Shown: positions 32,797 through 41,860 of the stretch, piece by piece | Layout of the letters: each line of letters starts with the position of its first letter | Position numbering within the stretch: position 1 is the stretch's first letter | Assembly: GCA_031553505.1 (NCBI GenBank) | Contig: JAVBLP010000007.1 | Coordinates: 73,835-137,834 of the forward strand | Source: JAVBLP01 sp031553505 | Lineage (GTDB): Bacteria > Elusimicrobiota > Endomicrobiia > Endomicrobiales > Endomicrobiaceae | Length of the DNA: 64,000 bases | Reading direction: 5' to 3' | Notes under the pieces: model-generated | What the model was told of the DNA's origin: nothing | The model's database searches: none | The model's input: the letters and a program-made list of their open reading frames with translations, nothing else | Translations under genes and position numbers: made by a program

Positions 32797-33057
32797 ATGG
32801 CATTTGAAAAGAAAGCTGTAGTAGAACAGTACAAAACACACGCAACGGATACGGGTTCTCCCGAAGTTCAGGTTGCGCTTCTTACAACAAGGATTAAGTA
32901 TCTTTCCGATCATTTTCAGAAGTATCCGAAAGATTTTGCCTCAAGAGTAGGCTTCCTTAAGATGATAGGCCAGAGAAGAAGATTGCTCGACTACATTAAG
33001 AAGCATGACAAAAACAGCTATACTGCTTTGATTAAGAAATTAGATCTTAGAAAATAA
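32797..33057 (+). CDS. rpsO: Ribosomal protein S15
   Basis: The 86-residue S15 binds 16S rRNA in the central domain. Hallmarks are THATDTGSPEVQVALLTTRI and the C-terminal GQRRRLLDYIKKHDKNSY. AAGGAG precedes the ATG. It is followed by pnp, the order conserved in many bacteria, with a long hairpin in the gap. Confidence 0.97.
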   Translation: MAFEKKAVVEQYKTHATDTGSPEVQVALLTTRIKYLSDHFQKYPKDFASRVGFLKMIGQRRRLLDYIKKHDKNSYTALIKKLDLRK

Positions 33058-33091
33058 ATTACCGCCATTTGGCAGGTAGAAAAATAATAGT

Positions 33092-33169
33092 CCCGGCAGA
33101 GCTACAAAGGATGCAAAGAGATGCCCGTTCAAGGCGTTTCTTTGGATCTTTTGTGCTGAATACGCCGGG
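33092..33169 (+). promoter_or_regulatory. Long imperfect hairpin between rpsO and pnp
   Basis: CCCGGC (33092-33097) pairs with GCCGGG (33164-33169). Inside, AGCTACAAA-type bases pair with TTTTGTGCT, and an apical stem (33114-33125 with 33133-33144) closes on CGTTCAA. The total is about 78 bases with bulges. Position and shape resemble the RNase III-cut pnp leader of enterobacteria that mediates PNPase autocontrol. There is no T run, so it is not a terminator. Confidence 0.6.
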
Positions 33170-33184
33170 CAATGGAGCGTAAAA

Positions 33185-35260
33185 GTGGAATATTTCAAAA
33201 AAGAAGTTGCAGTTGCAGGAAAGAAGTTTATTATTGAGTCAGGCAAAATGGCAAAACAGGCGAACGGCTCATGCACGGTCAGAGTCGGGGATACTATGGT
33301 TATTGTAAATGCCGTAGGAGCCAAAGAACCGAAAGCCGGCATAGATTTTATGCCCTTGACAGTTGATTACAGAGAAAGAACTTTTGCCGCGGGGAGAATT
33401 CCCGGCGGTTTTTTTAAAAGAGAAGCAAAGCCCAGAGACAGCGAAATTCTTGTCAGCAGGCTTATAGACAGAAGCATAAGGCCTTTGTTTCCGGAATATT
33501 GGAGAAATGACACGCAGATTGCAGCGATAGTCCTTTCGCATGACGGTGAAAATGATGCTGATATCGCAGCTCTTTTAGGCGCATCTGTAGCTTTGACAGT
33601 TTCAGATCTTCCTTTTTATACGCCGATTGCTTCAGTAAGAATTGGCAGAATAAACGGACAATTCGTAGTAAACCCTTTAAAATCAGAGCAAAAAGAAAGC
33701 GACTTGGACTTGGTCGTAAGCGGCACTGAAGAAGCTCTTACGATGGTTGAAGCCGGCGCTTTAGAGCTTTCCGAAGAAGAAATGCTTGCCGCTTTAAATC
33801 TTGCAAGAGAAACGATTAAAGGAATCTGCGCTTTCATAAAAACGCTCCCTACGCCGCCAAAAATGGAAGCGGTTGCGCCTGTAATAAATGAAGCTTTAAA
33901 AGCAGATATTGAAGCCGAAGCGATTGCCAAAGCCGAAGAGTGCGTAACAATTAAAGAAAAGTGCGAAAGAGATATGGCTTGGGCGGTCTTTAAAAGAGAT
34001 ATAACTAAAAGAATGCTTGAAAAATATGCTGAAGAAGAAGCCGCGACTGTCGGTATGATTCTTGAAGACATATTTTACAGAAAAGCAAGAGAACTTGTTT
34101 TAAATAAAAAAGTCCGCACTGACGGCAGAGGTTTGGAAGACATAAGAAATATAACCTGTGAAACCGACATCCTTCCCAGAGTCCACGGATCAAGCTTGTT
34201 TACAAGAGGCCAGACTCAGGCTCTTGCGACTGTGACGCTTGGCACTCCCGGCGATATGCAGATAATGGACGAACTTGCGGGCGAATACAAAGTAAGCTTT
34301 ATGCTTCATTATAACTTTCCGGGTTTTGCAACAGGGGAACCTAAAGGCGAAAGATCTACAAGCAGAAGGGAAATCGGGCACGGAGCGCTTGCGAAAAGAG
34401 CTTTAAGGCCTATTCTTCCAAGCGAAGAAGATTTTGGGTATACAATAAGAATAGTTTCCGATATTTTGGAATCGAACGGTTCATCTTCAATGGCTTCCGT
34501 TTGCGGCGGTTCGCTTGCTTTGTTTAACGCGGGCGTTCCGGTTAAGGCAAGCTGCGCGGGCGTAGCTATGGGCCTTATGAAAGAAGATGACACTCATGTC
34601 GTTTTAACTGACATTATGGGCATGGAAGATCATCTTGGCGATATGGATTTTAAAGTTGCCGGAACCAGAAAAGGCATCACTGCGTTGCAAATGGATATAA
34701 AGATTTCCGGTCTTACCACGGAAATTTTGGCGCAGGCTTTGGATCAGGCAAAGCGCGGCAGAATGCATATTTTGGATAAAATGGATGCGGCAATATCAAT
34801 GCCGAAAAATACGCTTTCAGAATACGCGCCTAAAATGGTCAACATAATGATTCCTGTTAAGAAAATAGGCGAACTTATCGGCCCCGGCGGCAAAAACATA
34901 AAGAAAATTCAGGAAAGCACCGGCGTTAAGATTGATATTGACGATACGGGCAAAGTTTCCATATCAGGAACTGATTCCCAAGGCGTTGAAGCTGCAAAAG
35001 AAATGGTTGAATCAATAACCGCTGAAATAGAAGTAGGCAAAATTTACAAAGGCAAAGTCGTAAAAATTATGGCTTTCGGCGCTTTTGTAGAAGTTTTACC
35101 GGGAAAAGACGGTTTGGTTCACGTTTCACAGCTTGCCGACAGGCACGTTAAAAATGTTGAAGACGTCGTGAAAGAAGGCGATGAAGTTACTGTAAAAGTA
35201 ATGGAAATCGACAAACAGGGAAGAGTCAATTTAACAATGAAAGAAAGCATTGTAAAATAA
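33185..35260 (+). CDS. pnp: Polyribonucleotide nucleotidyltransferase (PNPase)
   Basis: The 691-residue phosphorolytic exoribonuclease shows two RNase PH domains (RVGDTMVIVNAVGAKEPKAG in the first, FTRGQTQALATVTLGTPGD in the second), a KH domain with IGPGGKNIKKIQE (as ELIGPGGKNIK) and an S1 domain with GKVVKIMAFGAFVEVLPGKD. The start is GTG at 33185, with GGAG 7 bases upstream (33175-33178). It follows the leader hairpin. Confidence 0.97.
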   Translation: MEYFKKEVAVAGKKFIIESGKMAKQANGSCTVRVGDTMVIVNAVGAKEPKAGIDFMPLTVDYRERTFAAGRIPGGFFKREAKPRDSEILVSRLIDRSIRPLFPEYWRNDTQIAAIVLSHDGENDADIAALLGASVALTVSDLPFYTPIASVRIGRINGQFVVNPLKSEQKESDLDLVVSGTEEALTMVEAGALELSEEEMLAALNLARETIKGICAFIKTLPTPPKMEAVAPVINEALKADIEAEAIAKAEECVTIKEKCERDMAWAVFKRDITKRMLEKYAEEEAATVGMILEDIFYRKARELVLNKKVRTDGRGLEDIRNITCETDILPRVHGSSLFTRGQTQALATVTLGTPGDMQIMDELAGEYKVSFMLHYNFPGFATGEPKGERSTSRREIGHGALAKRALRPILPSEEDFGYTIRIVSDILESNGSSSMASVCGGSLALFNAGVPVKASCAGVAMGLMKEDDTHVVLTDIMGMEDHLGDMDFKVAGTRKGITALQMDIKISGLTTEILAQALDQAKRGRMHILDKMDAAISMPKNTLSEYAPKMVNIMIPVKKIGELIGPGGKNIKKIQESTGVKIDIDDTGKVSISGTDSQGVEAAKEMVESITAEIEVGKIYKGKVVKIMAFGAFVEVLPGKDGLVHVSQLADRHVKNVEDVVKEGDEVTVKVMEIDKQGRVNLTMKESIVK

Positions 35261-35381
35261 CCGTTAGCTGACGGTCATCCTGCGGATGCTTGCTTTTCAC
35301 AGGATCTATGTTTTACAGACAATATATTTTAGTGTAAGAATAGCGTATAAGTAGCTGCAATAATAAGCAAAAGGGTGGATT

Positions 35382-35861
35382 ATGGCCAATAATGATGCTA
35401 AAAACGACATTAAAAGCAAAGTAAAGTCTCTTTACGAGATTATGAAAGATGAAAAAATCCAGGAACTTGAAGTAAATTCCAAGGATTATAATCTTTGCAT
35501 AAAACGTAAAGACCCGAATGAAGGCAAAACCGTTGTAATACAGCAGCAAGCGTCCGCGCAAGCAAAACAGCCTGCCGCGGCAGCACCTGCGGAAGAAGCA
35601 AAAGCGGCGCCGGCATCTTCAGGAGAAACTATAAAATCTCCTATAACAGGTGTTTTTTACCAGTCTCCTTCACCGTCTTCGCCTGTTTTTGCCAAAGAAG
35701 GCGATATTGTTGAAACGGGAAAAACGCTTTGCATAGTAGAAGCCATGAAAGTTATGAATGAAATTAAAGCTACGTTTAAAGTTAAAATAGTTAAAATACT
35801 TGCCGAAAACGGCAAACCCGTAAACTCCGGGCAGGATTTATTTGAAGTAGAAAAAGTCTAA
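35382..35861 (+). CDS. accB: Biotin carboxyl carrier protein of acetyl-CoA carboxylase
   Basis: The 159-residue protein has an N-terminal helical region, an alanine/proline linker (about 52-78), and a biotinyl domain with EAMKVMNEI, the biotin lysine being K123. It carries carboxyl groups for fatty-acid synthesis. accC is not adjacent. GTGG before ATG and a start at 35382 fit. BirA, which would attach the biotin, is at 45334-46275. Confidence 0.9.
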   Translation: MANNDAKNDIKSKVKSLYEIMKDEKIQELEVNSKDYNLCIKRKDPNEGKTVVIQQQASAQAKQPAAAAPAEEAKAAPASSGETIKSPITGVFYQSPSPSSPVFAKEGDIVETGKTLCIVEAMKVMNEIKATFKVKIVKILAENGKPVNSGQDLFEVEKV

Positions 35862-35875
35862 CCAGAGGTTTTATT

Positions 35876-36082
35876 ATGACTGAAATGAATGACAGGGTAG
35901 GATTTGCAGCCGGAGAAATTTGGAAATATTTGAATGAAAACGGAGAATCTTCTCCCATAAAACTTAAAGCAAGTTTAGGCTTGTCAAACACTCTTCTTTA
36001 TCTTGCGCTCGGATGGCTTGCGAGGGAAGATAAAGTAAATATAAGACAGCATGAATACAGCTATAGAATTTCTCTTAAGTAA
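35876..36082 (+). CDS. Winged-helix protein of the DUF2582 type
   Basis: The 68-residue protein matches a small winged-helix family: VGFAAGEIWKYLNENG, then KASLGLSNTLLYLALGWLARE and a terminal wing YSYRISLK. AGAGG precedes the ATG at 35876. It lies 14 bases after accB, so it may be co-transcribed. Its targets are unknown. Confidence 0.65.
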   Translation: MTEMNDRVGFAAGEIWKYLNENGESSPIKLKASLGLSNTLLYLALGWLAREDKVNIRQHEYSYRISLK

Positions 36083-36144
36083 ATTCTTCCGGTCAGATTT
36101 GCCCTAAACCGATTACACCGGCTGTCTCTGTGAGGAATGTTTCG

Positions 36145-38337
36145 GTGGAAAAAAAGAAAAAAGCACAAAATAATAAAAACAATAAAAGCAGTTCAACAAG
36201 AAACAGGGAAGTCGCAGCCCTGTTTTTTGCTTTGGCGGCTTTTATAAGCGCATACGCGCTTGTAGCTCCTGAGAACTCGGGGATTATAGGCAAAGCGTTT
36301 TCAAATGTGATGTTTCAGATGTTTGGAACAGCCGCATATCTTCTGCCTCTTCTGCTTTTATGGTTTTTTATTATACATATCGTTAAATCAATACAGCTTA
36401 GGGAAAGGCTTGATTTTATATGGTCTCTCGCCTGCCTTATTTCTTCCACCGTACTGTTTACATTTGCCGGCATTCTTTTTGAAATAACCGTTTACGGCGG
36501 CTGGATAGGGGATAAAATATACCCTTTCTTTGAAAATTTATTCGGCAAATGGCTTGGTTTTTCAATTGTTTTAATAGTTTTTATATATTCCGTTACAAGA
36601 CTTTTCAGAATATCTATAAGCGCCACGGTTTATAACTTTTTTGTAAGCATTAAAGAAGATTGGAAAACGGCAAAAGCGGAAAAAGAAGCGCAGAAACAGC
36701 AGCCGCCCAAAGTATTTGAAAGAAAACCGGAACAATTGAAACCTGCTGTTGAAAAAGATGACTTTGAACCTCCTAAGCAAGAACCTTTGAAGCCTAATAT
36801 CGTCAGTAAAAAAGACAGGGAAGAGAAGATAAAAAAAGAAAAAGATGAAACCAAACAATTCCAAAAAGAAGAAAAGGTTGACAGCACTTCTTTCAGCTAT
36901 AAACTTCCTCCTACGGATATCTTAAAAAATGACCAGACAACAAGTTTTGAAACAAATAAAGAAGAACTTCTCGAAAGGGCGGAACTTTTAAGAAATACAC
37001 TCGCTGATTTTGACATAATCGCTGAAGTAAAAGACATTATTCCCGGTCCCGTAGTAACAAGGTACGATTTAGTGCTTGCTCCCGGCATAAAAATACAGGC
37101 GGTTACTAACATTATAGATAACATATCGCTTACAATGCGTACTTCTTCAATAAGGGTTGTGCCCATACCGGAAAAGGCGGCGGTAGGCGTTGAGGTACCC
37201 AACCCTAAAAGCGTAGTTGTTGGTTTAAGGGGGATACTGGAAGGCAACGCTTTTGATAACTCCAAATCGCTTTTATCTCTTGCCCTCGGCAAGACGACGG
37301 ACGGCGAAGGTTATGTAGCTAATCTAACCTCAATGCCGCATCTTTTAATAGCCGGCGCAACGGGCTCCGGAAAAAGCGTAGGCATCCACTCAATTATTCT
37401 TTCAATCCTTTTTAAAGCAAGGCCTGATGAAGTAAAATTTATGATAATAGACCCCAAAAGGGTTGAAATGCCTATATATAAGGATATTCCGCATTTATAT
37501 AACCCTTCTGCATCCGCGGCAGACGCGGATATTATTACAAACCCCAGAGAAGCCGCCTCCGCGCTTAAAAAACTTGTAAATGTTATGGATGAAAGGTATA
37601 CAAGGTTTGCCAAGGCGATGGTCAGAAACATTGAAGAATATAATAATAAGATGGAAGAAACAGGCGGCGATAAAGAATTTTATATAGTAGTTATTATAGA
37701 TGAACTTGCGGATTTAATGCTTGTTGCGCAAAAAGAGATAGAAGATTCCATACAGCGTTTAGCTCAGATGGCAAGAGCCGTAGGCATACATCTTATACTT
37801 GCGACGCAAAGGCCTTCCGTAAATGTTATAACCGGCATTATTAAAGCTAATTTTCCGGCAAGATTGTCATTCCAGACCACTTCAAAAATCGATTCACGCG
37901 TTATTTTGGATATGCTTGGCGCGGAAGATTTAATGGGCAAAGGCGATATGCTATTTTTGCCCCCGGGAGAAGCCCGCCCGGTAAGGCTGCAAGGAGCGTT
38001 TGTCTCTTTAAAAGAAGCTGAAAAAATAATCACTTTTATAAATGACCAAAACTTTCCTAGAATTTATGAACCGATGGCGGTTGAAGTTGAGGGGCAGGCG
38101 GGTTTTGACGCTTCTGAAAGCAAAAATATGAAAGATTTAGTTCCGGCGCTTAAACTTATAAATGAACGTAAGCGCGTTTCACAGGATTTGCTTAAAGCAA
38201 ATTTCGGCAGTTCCGCAAGGGCCACAAACATACTCAGCATCCTTGAAATGAAAGGTTTTATCACAAAGCCCGAAGGGACTAACAAATGGCATATAAATTA
38301 TGATAAAATAGAGGAATATTTAGAATCTAATTCTTAA
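36145..38337 (+). CDS. ftsK: DNA translocase FtsK
   Basis: The 730-residue protein has about four N-terminal membrane segments, a charged, proline-containing linker (about 170-260), an alpha domain near ILKNDQTTSFETN, the RecA-like motor with Walker A GATGSGKS (404-411) and Walker B VVIIDELADLM, and a C-terminal gamma winged helix (about 664-730). It pumps DNA at the division septum and activates XerD-type recombinases; xerD is downstream at 43559. GTG 36145 is preferred over GTG 36130 because GAGG at 36132-36135 lies 9 bases upstream of it. Confidence 0.93.
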   Translation: MEKKKKAQNNKNNKSSSTRNREVAALFFALAAFISAYALVAPENSGIIGKAFSNVMFQMFGTAAYLLPLLLLWFFIIHIVKSIQLRERLDFIWSLACLISSTVLFTFAGILFEITVYGGWIGDKIYPFFENLFGKWLGFSIVLIVFIYSVTRLFRISISATVYNFFVSIKEDWKTAKAEKEAQKQQPPKVFERKPEQLKPAVEKDDFEPPKQEPLKPNIVSKKDREEKIKKEKDETKQFQKEEKVDSTSFSYKLPPTDILKNDQTTSFETNKEELLERAELLRNTLADFDIIAEVKDIIPGPVVTRYDLVLAPGIKIQAVTNIIDNISLTMRTSSIRVVPIPEKAAVGVEVPNPKSVVVGLRGILEGNAFDNSKSLLSLALGKTTDGEGYVANLTSMPHLLIAGATGSGKSVGIHSIILSILFKARPDEVKFMIIDPKRVEMPIYKDIPHLYNPSASAADADIITNPREAASALKKLVNVMDERYTRFAKAMVRNIEEYNNKMEETGGDKEFYIVVIIDELADLMLVAQKEIEDSIQRLAQMARAVGIHLILATQRPSVNVITGIIKANFPARLSFQTTSKIDSRVILDMLGAEDLMGKGDMLFLPPGEARPVRLQGAFVSLKEAEKIITFINDQNFPRIYEPMAVEVEGQAGFDASESKNMKDLVPALKLINERKRVSQDLLKANFGSSARATNILSILEMKGFITKPEGTNKWHINYDKIEEYLESNS

Positions 38338-38348
38338 AAGAGGGTACT

Positions 38349-38987
38349 ATGGGTATAGGTATTTACTTGAAAGAAAAAAGAACGGACAAAGGTCTCACTC
38401 TTGAAAATGTGGAAAAAGAATTGAAAATTAAAGCCGCCCTTTTAGACGCAGCGGAAAAAGACGATACTAATTACTTTATCAGTTTAGATAATTATGAAGA
38501 TATTACAGAATGCTACTGCGCGTTTTTAGGTTTGAACAAACAGGCTCTTGCCGCGCAGGACAGGGTTTTAAGAATACGCGAACAAAGGGGAATAGCGCTC
38601 GAACAAAGCCAGGCAAAAACAAAAGAAGCGGTTGCTTCTGTCCCTGTTGCCGCACAGCCGCAGCCGCCGCAGATGCGTCAGCCTGCGCCGCCGCCTCCTT
38701 CTTCTTCTTTTCATGACACTATTGAAATAGAATCTGTATCTATAGAATCCGGAATGGAAGAAGATCATTCAGTTGACATGAATGATCTTTTGCCGGCTTT
38801 AAAAATTATGAAGGAAAGGCAGCGCGTTTCAGTTGATATGCTTGAGATTCATTTAGGCTCTTATGAAAAAGCGAAAAAGGTTTTTGCTTATCTGGAAGCC
38901 AATAGTTTTATTGCAAAACCTAAAGGTGCCTATGACTGGATTTTAAATAATGAAAAAATTAATGAATATTTAAAAGGAGCACACTGA
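38349..38987 (+). CDS. Chimera of a RodZ-type HTH and an FtsK gamma-like winged helix
   Basis: The 212-residue protein has an HTH_25-type domain (about 3-62, GIYLKEKRTDKGLTLENVEK), a proline/alanine/glutamine-rich linker (about 95-125), and a C-terminal domain (about 146-212). That domain aligns without gaps to the FtsK gamma domain of the gene just upstream, with about 30 identical positions in 67, including PALK, ER.RVS.D.L, GS, FI.KP.G and KI.EYL. There is no membrane segment. I infer duplication of the gamma tail and fusion to an HTH. It could read the same polar DNA motifs as FtsK. It is 11 bases after ftsK and overlaps the LolA-like gene by 1 base. Confidence 0.8.
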   Translation: MGIGIYLKEKRTDKGLTLENVEKELKIKAALLDAAEKDDTNYFISLDNYEDITECYCAFLGLNKQALAAQDRVLRIREQRGIALEQSQAKTKEAVASVPVAAQPQPPQMRQPAPPPPSSSFHDTIEIESVSIESGMEEDHSVDMNDLLPALKIMKERQRVSVDMLEIHLGSYEKAKKVFAYLEANSFIAKPKGAYDWILNNEKINEYLKGAH

Positions 38988-39649
38988 TGAAATCAAAGAT
39001 TTTATTTGTTTTAGCCGCGGTTTTAATGTTTTCTCCGCTATGCGCGCTTGCACAGGATGATAACAGCGAAAAACTTAACCAGATTCTTTTAAAAATGGAA
39101 GAGGCTGACAAAAATATTACGGCTCTTGAAGTAAATTACACGCAGGAAGTGTTTTATTCGGCCACCAGCGAAACACAAAAAATTAACGGCAACCTTAAAT
39201 ATAAAAAGCCTAATAATATTTTTATAGTGCAGAAAACGCCGCAGGAACAGCGTATATACATAGACGGCAAAAAAATCACTATCTATACGCCGGAAAACTC
39301 ACAGGCTGTTGTTGATAACTGGAAAAATATGATAAACAGCGATTTTGCCCCGGCTTCCATGATAAATTTTGGAAGCAACTGGCGCGATTTAAAGAAAGAC
39401 AACGCGATTAATTATGTCGGCGAAGACAAAGACAATTATGTCATCGAGTTATATCCCGCAAAGAAAAAAGAGTGGGTTATGCAGATGTCTGTTTCCAAAG
39501 AAACGTATTATCCCGTAAAAGCGGTCGTTACGGCTGCAGGTCTGGCGGTAAATGTAGAGTTGTCAACTTATAAACTCAACCCAAACTTCAAAAAAGACAT
39601 ATTTAAATTTTCCGCTCCCGAAGGTACGGAAATAATAAAACTTAATTAG
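38987..39649 (+). CDS. LolA-like periplasmic lipoprotein carrier
   Basis: The 220-residue protein has a signal peptide (about 1-22) and a LolA/LolB fold opening ILLKMEEADKNITALEVNYT, with repeating strands (NGNLKYKKPNNIFIVQKTP, DGKKITIYTPENSQAVVDNW). LolA shuttles lipoproteins to the outer membrane, which fits the many lipobox proteins here. Its ATG shares the A of the preceding TGA. Confidence 0.75.
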   Translation: MKSKILFVLAAVLMFSPLCALAQDDNSEKLNQILLKMEEADKNITALEVNYTQEVFYSATSETQKINGNLKYKKPNNIFIVQKTPQEQRIYIDGKKITIYTPENSQAVVDNWKNMINSDFAPASMINFGSNWRDLKKDNAINYVGEDKDNYVIELYPAKKKEWVMQMSVSKETYYPVKAVVTAAGLAVNVELSTYKLNPNFKKDIFKFSAPEGTEIIKLN

Positions 39650-39662
39650 GCGGAAAGGATTA

Positions 39663-40538
39663 ATGAAAGAGATAGGCAAAATACTAAAAGAGAAACGTTT
39701 AAAAGACAGGCTTGATTTAGAAGTCATACACAAAGCCACAAAAATACAGCCGAAATACCTTGAAGCTATTGAAGACGGCGATATTAAGGCTTTTTCCGCT
39801 GAAATATACTATAAAACATTCATGAAATCTTACGCCAAATACCTCGGCTTTAACCCCGAAGTGCTTGTTAAACAGTATGAAAACGGAAAAAATGAAGAAG
39901 AAAGCAACGGAGAAGATCAGGAAAGTAAAAAGTTTTCCGTTGTAAATAAAGATAATCAAAATACGCCGGCAGGCAGGTCTGCCGAAAAAAAACCGGCGGA
40001 TACAAAAAAAATACTCCTTACGGTTTTTATAGCGGCTTGCCTGCTGGGCATTTTTATATATCTTAACGGCAACATTTCAAGTTTTATAGATGCAAATGAA
40101 GCTCCCGCGATCAGTGCCAAAGCGGAAACTCCAGCAGTTCAAACCATCCAGCAGGAAGAGCTTAAAACTGAAAAAACCGTTACAACTCCCGCGCCTGTAA
40201 ACAGCAATAAGAGCAAGAATACAACTCAGGTTCCGGTAAAAAAAACAACAGTTACCGCACTGCCTGTGGCGGCGGTTGAAAAACAGCAGCCTGTTAAACA
40301 GAGCCTGCATATAGAGGCAGTTGAAAACGTTTGGATAAAAGTTGACGCTGACGGAAAAGAAGTTTTTCAGGGTACGCTTATAAAAGGTTCCGGCAGAGAC
40401 TGGCAGTCCGACGACAGTTTTACCGTAAGAATCGGATATACCCCGGGCATAAAAATGTCATTTAACGGAGAAACCGTAGATGTCATAAAAGGCTCCGTAC
40501 AAGACGTAAATACGGTTGTTTTAAAAAGGCATCAATAA
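39663..40538 (+). CDS. RodZ-like cytoskeletal membrane protein
   Basis: The 291-residue protein has an N-terminal HTH_25 (about 4-70, GKILKEKRLKDRLDLEVIHK), a single membrane segment (about 116-135), a threonine/proline-rich periplasmic linker, and a C-terminal DUF4115 domain (VENVWIKVDADGKEVFQGTL, RDWQSDDSFTVRIGYTPG). This is the RodZ architecture, which links MreB to the wall-elongation machinery. It overlaps rimO by 1 base. The chimera two genes upstream shares the same kind of HTH. Confidence 0.85.
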   Translation: MKEIGKILKEKRLKDRLDLEVIHKATKIQPKYLEAIEDGDIKAFSAEIYYKTFMKSYAKYLGFNPEVLVKQYENGKNEEESNGEDQESKKFSVVNKDNQNTPAGRSAEKKPADTKKILLTVFIAACLLGIFIYLNGNISSFIDANEAPAISAKAETPAVQTIQQEELKTEKTVTTPAPVNSNKSKNTTQVPVKKTTVTALPVAAVEKQQPVKQSLHIEAVENVWIKVDADGKEVFQGTLIKGSGRDWQSDDSFTVRIGYTPGIKMSFNGETVDVIKGSVQDVNTVVLKRHQ

Positions 40539-41845
40539 TGCAAAAAGCCGCGGTAATAGCATTGGGATGCCCCAAGAATACCGTTGAAGCGGAGTACTTG
40601 CTGGGGATGCTGCATGACAGGGGATACGGAATATGTGCGGATCCTGCGGACGCGGATATAGCGATAATACACACGTGTTCTTTTATACACGATGCCAGAA
40701 AAGAATCCGAAGAGTGCGTTAAAAACGTTTTGAGTTTAAAAGCTTCAAGAGATATAAAAGTTTATGTGTCAGGCTGTCTTCCGCAGCTTTTGCAAAATAA
40801 AACGGCAAAAATGTTCCCTGAAATTGACGGATTTGTAGGAACCGGCGCTTTGGCTGACCTTCCTGATTTCATCTCCGGCAAAAAACCTGCCAGCCCCTTT
40901 AAAAAAGGCGGATTAAACGATTCTAAATACAGAATACTTTCGTCGCCTCTTCCTTACGCGTATTTAAAGATAGCGGAAGGCTGCGGGCACAAGTGCAGTT
41001 TTTGCATAATTCCTTCTTTAAGGGGGAAATACGAAAGCCGCAGCATAGAATCACTGGTTGAAGAAGCTTCAGTTCTTGCAGATTCCGGAATAAAAGAATT
41101 AATCATAGTCGCGCAGGACACTTCGGCCTTCGGAAAAGATATTTATAATAAGTACGTTTTGGACAAGCTTCTTACGGATCTTTCAAAAGTTAAAAAGTTA
41201 AAATGGATAAGGCTGATGTATGCTTATCCTTCCAGCATTACGGATGAACTTATAGATGTTATTAAAAAACATTCTAATATTTGCAAATATATCGATATGC
41301 CGGTGCAGCACGCAAGCGGCAAAGTTTTGGCTGATATGAAAAGGCCTTCAAATACGCGCAAAATAGTGGAAAAGATAAAAAACAGAGCTCCTGAAATAGT
41401 TTTAAGGACATCTTTCATAACCGGGTTTCCGGGCGAAAGCAAAAAAGATTTTACAGAGCTTTTAGGCTTTGTAAAAGAAGGGTTCTTTCAATATGCCGGT
41501 TTTTTTGAATATTCCGACCAAAAAAATGCCGCATCTTCAAAATTATCCGGCAAAGTTGCCCATAAAACAGCCCGGCAAAGAAGGATAGAACTTGAAAAAG
41601 CGCAGTATGTGGTTTTTAAGTCAAAAATAGAAAAACTAAAAGATAATTTTTTTGGTTTTTTAGTTGAAAATTGCGTAAAACACTCGAAAAAATATTTGAT
41701 TTCGGGAAGGTTTGAATTTCAGGCTCCCGGTATTGACGGCGGTGCGTACGCTTTTAGCGCAAAACCAGTCCCTGCGGGAAAATTATGCAAAGCGGCAGTA
41801 AAAGGCGTTGACGGCTATAATATAAAAGCTGAAATGAAAATATAA
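40538..41845 (+). CDS. rimO: Ribosomal protein S12 methylthiotransferase
   Basis: The 435-residue radical SAM enzyme has an N-terminal MTTase domain (ALGCPKNTVEAEYLLGML), the radical SAM cluster CGHKCSFCIIPSLRGKYESR, and a C-terminal TRAM domain. These spacings fit RimO rather than MiaB. It methylthiolates the S12 aspartate. Its ATG overlaps the rodZ-like stop (TAATG). A cysteine at C37-equivalent in HTCSFIHDA completes the second cluster set. Confidence 0.93.
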   Translation: MQKAAVIALGCPKNTVEAEYLLGMLHDRGYGICADPADADIAIIHTCSFIHDARKESEECVKNVLSLKASRDIKVYVSGCLPQLLQNKTAKMFPEIDGFVGTGALADLPDFISGKKPASPFKKGGLNDSKYRILSSPLPYAYLKIAEGCGHKCSFCIIPSLRGKYESRSIESLVEEASVLADSGIKELIIVAQDTSAFGKDIYNKYVLDKLLTDLSKVKKLKWIRLMYAYPSSITDELIDVIKKHSNICKYIDMPVQHASGKVLADMKRPSNTRKIVEKIKNRAPEIVLRTSFITGFPGESKKDFTELLGFVKEGFFQYAGFFEYSDQKNAASSKLSGKVAHKTARQRRIELEKAQYVVFKSKIEKLKDNFFGFLVENCVKHSKKYLISGRFEFQAPGIDGGAYAFSAKPVPAGKLCKAAVKGVDGYNIKAEMKI

Positions 41846-41860
41846 ACACAGGATTGGACA

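Noticed and set aside
36571..36864. Minus-strand frame rich in F and R opposite the ftsK linker
   Set aside because: It is a shadow of the lysine/glutamate-rich linker and has no ribosome-binding site.
38568..38768. Minus-strand frame with a poly-arginine run
   Set aside because: It is the complement of the proline/serine-rich linker of the HTH/FtsK-gamma chimera, not a gene.
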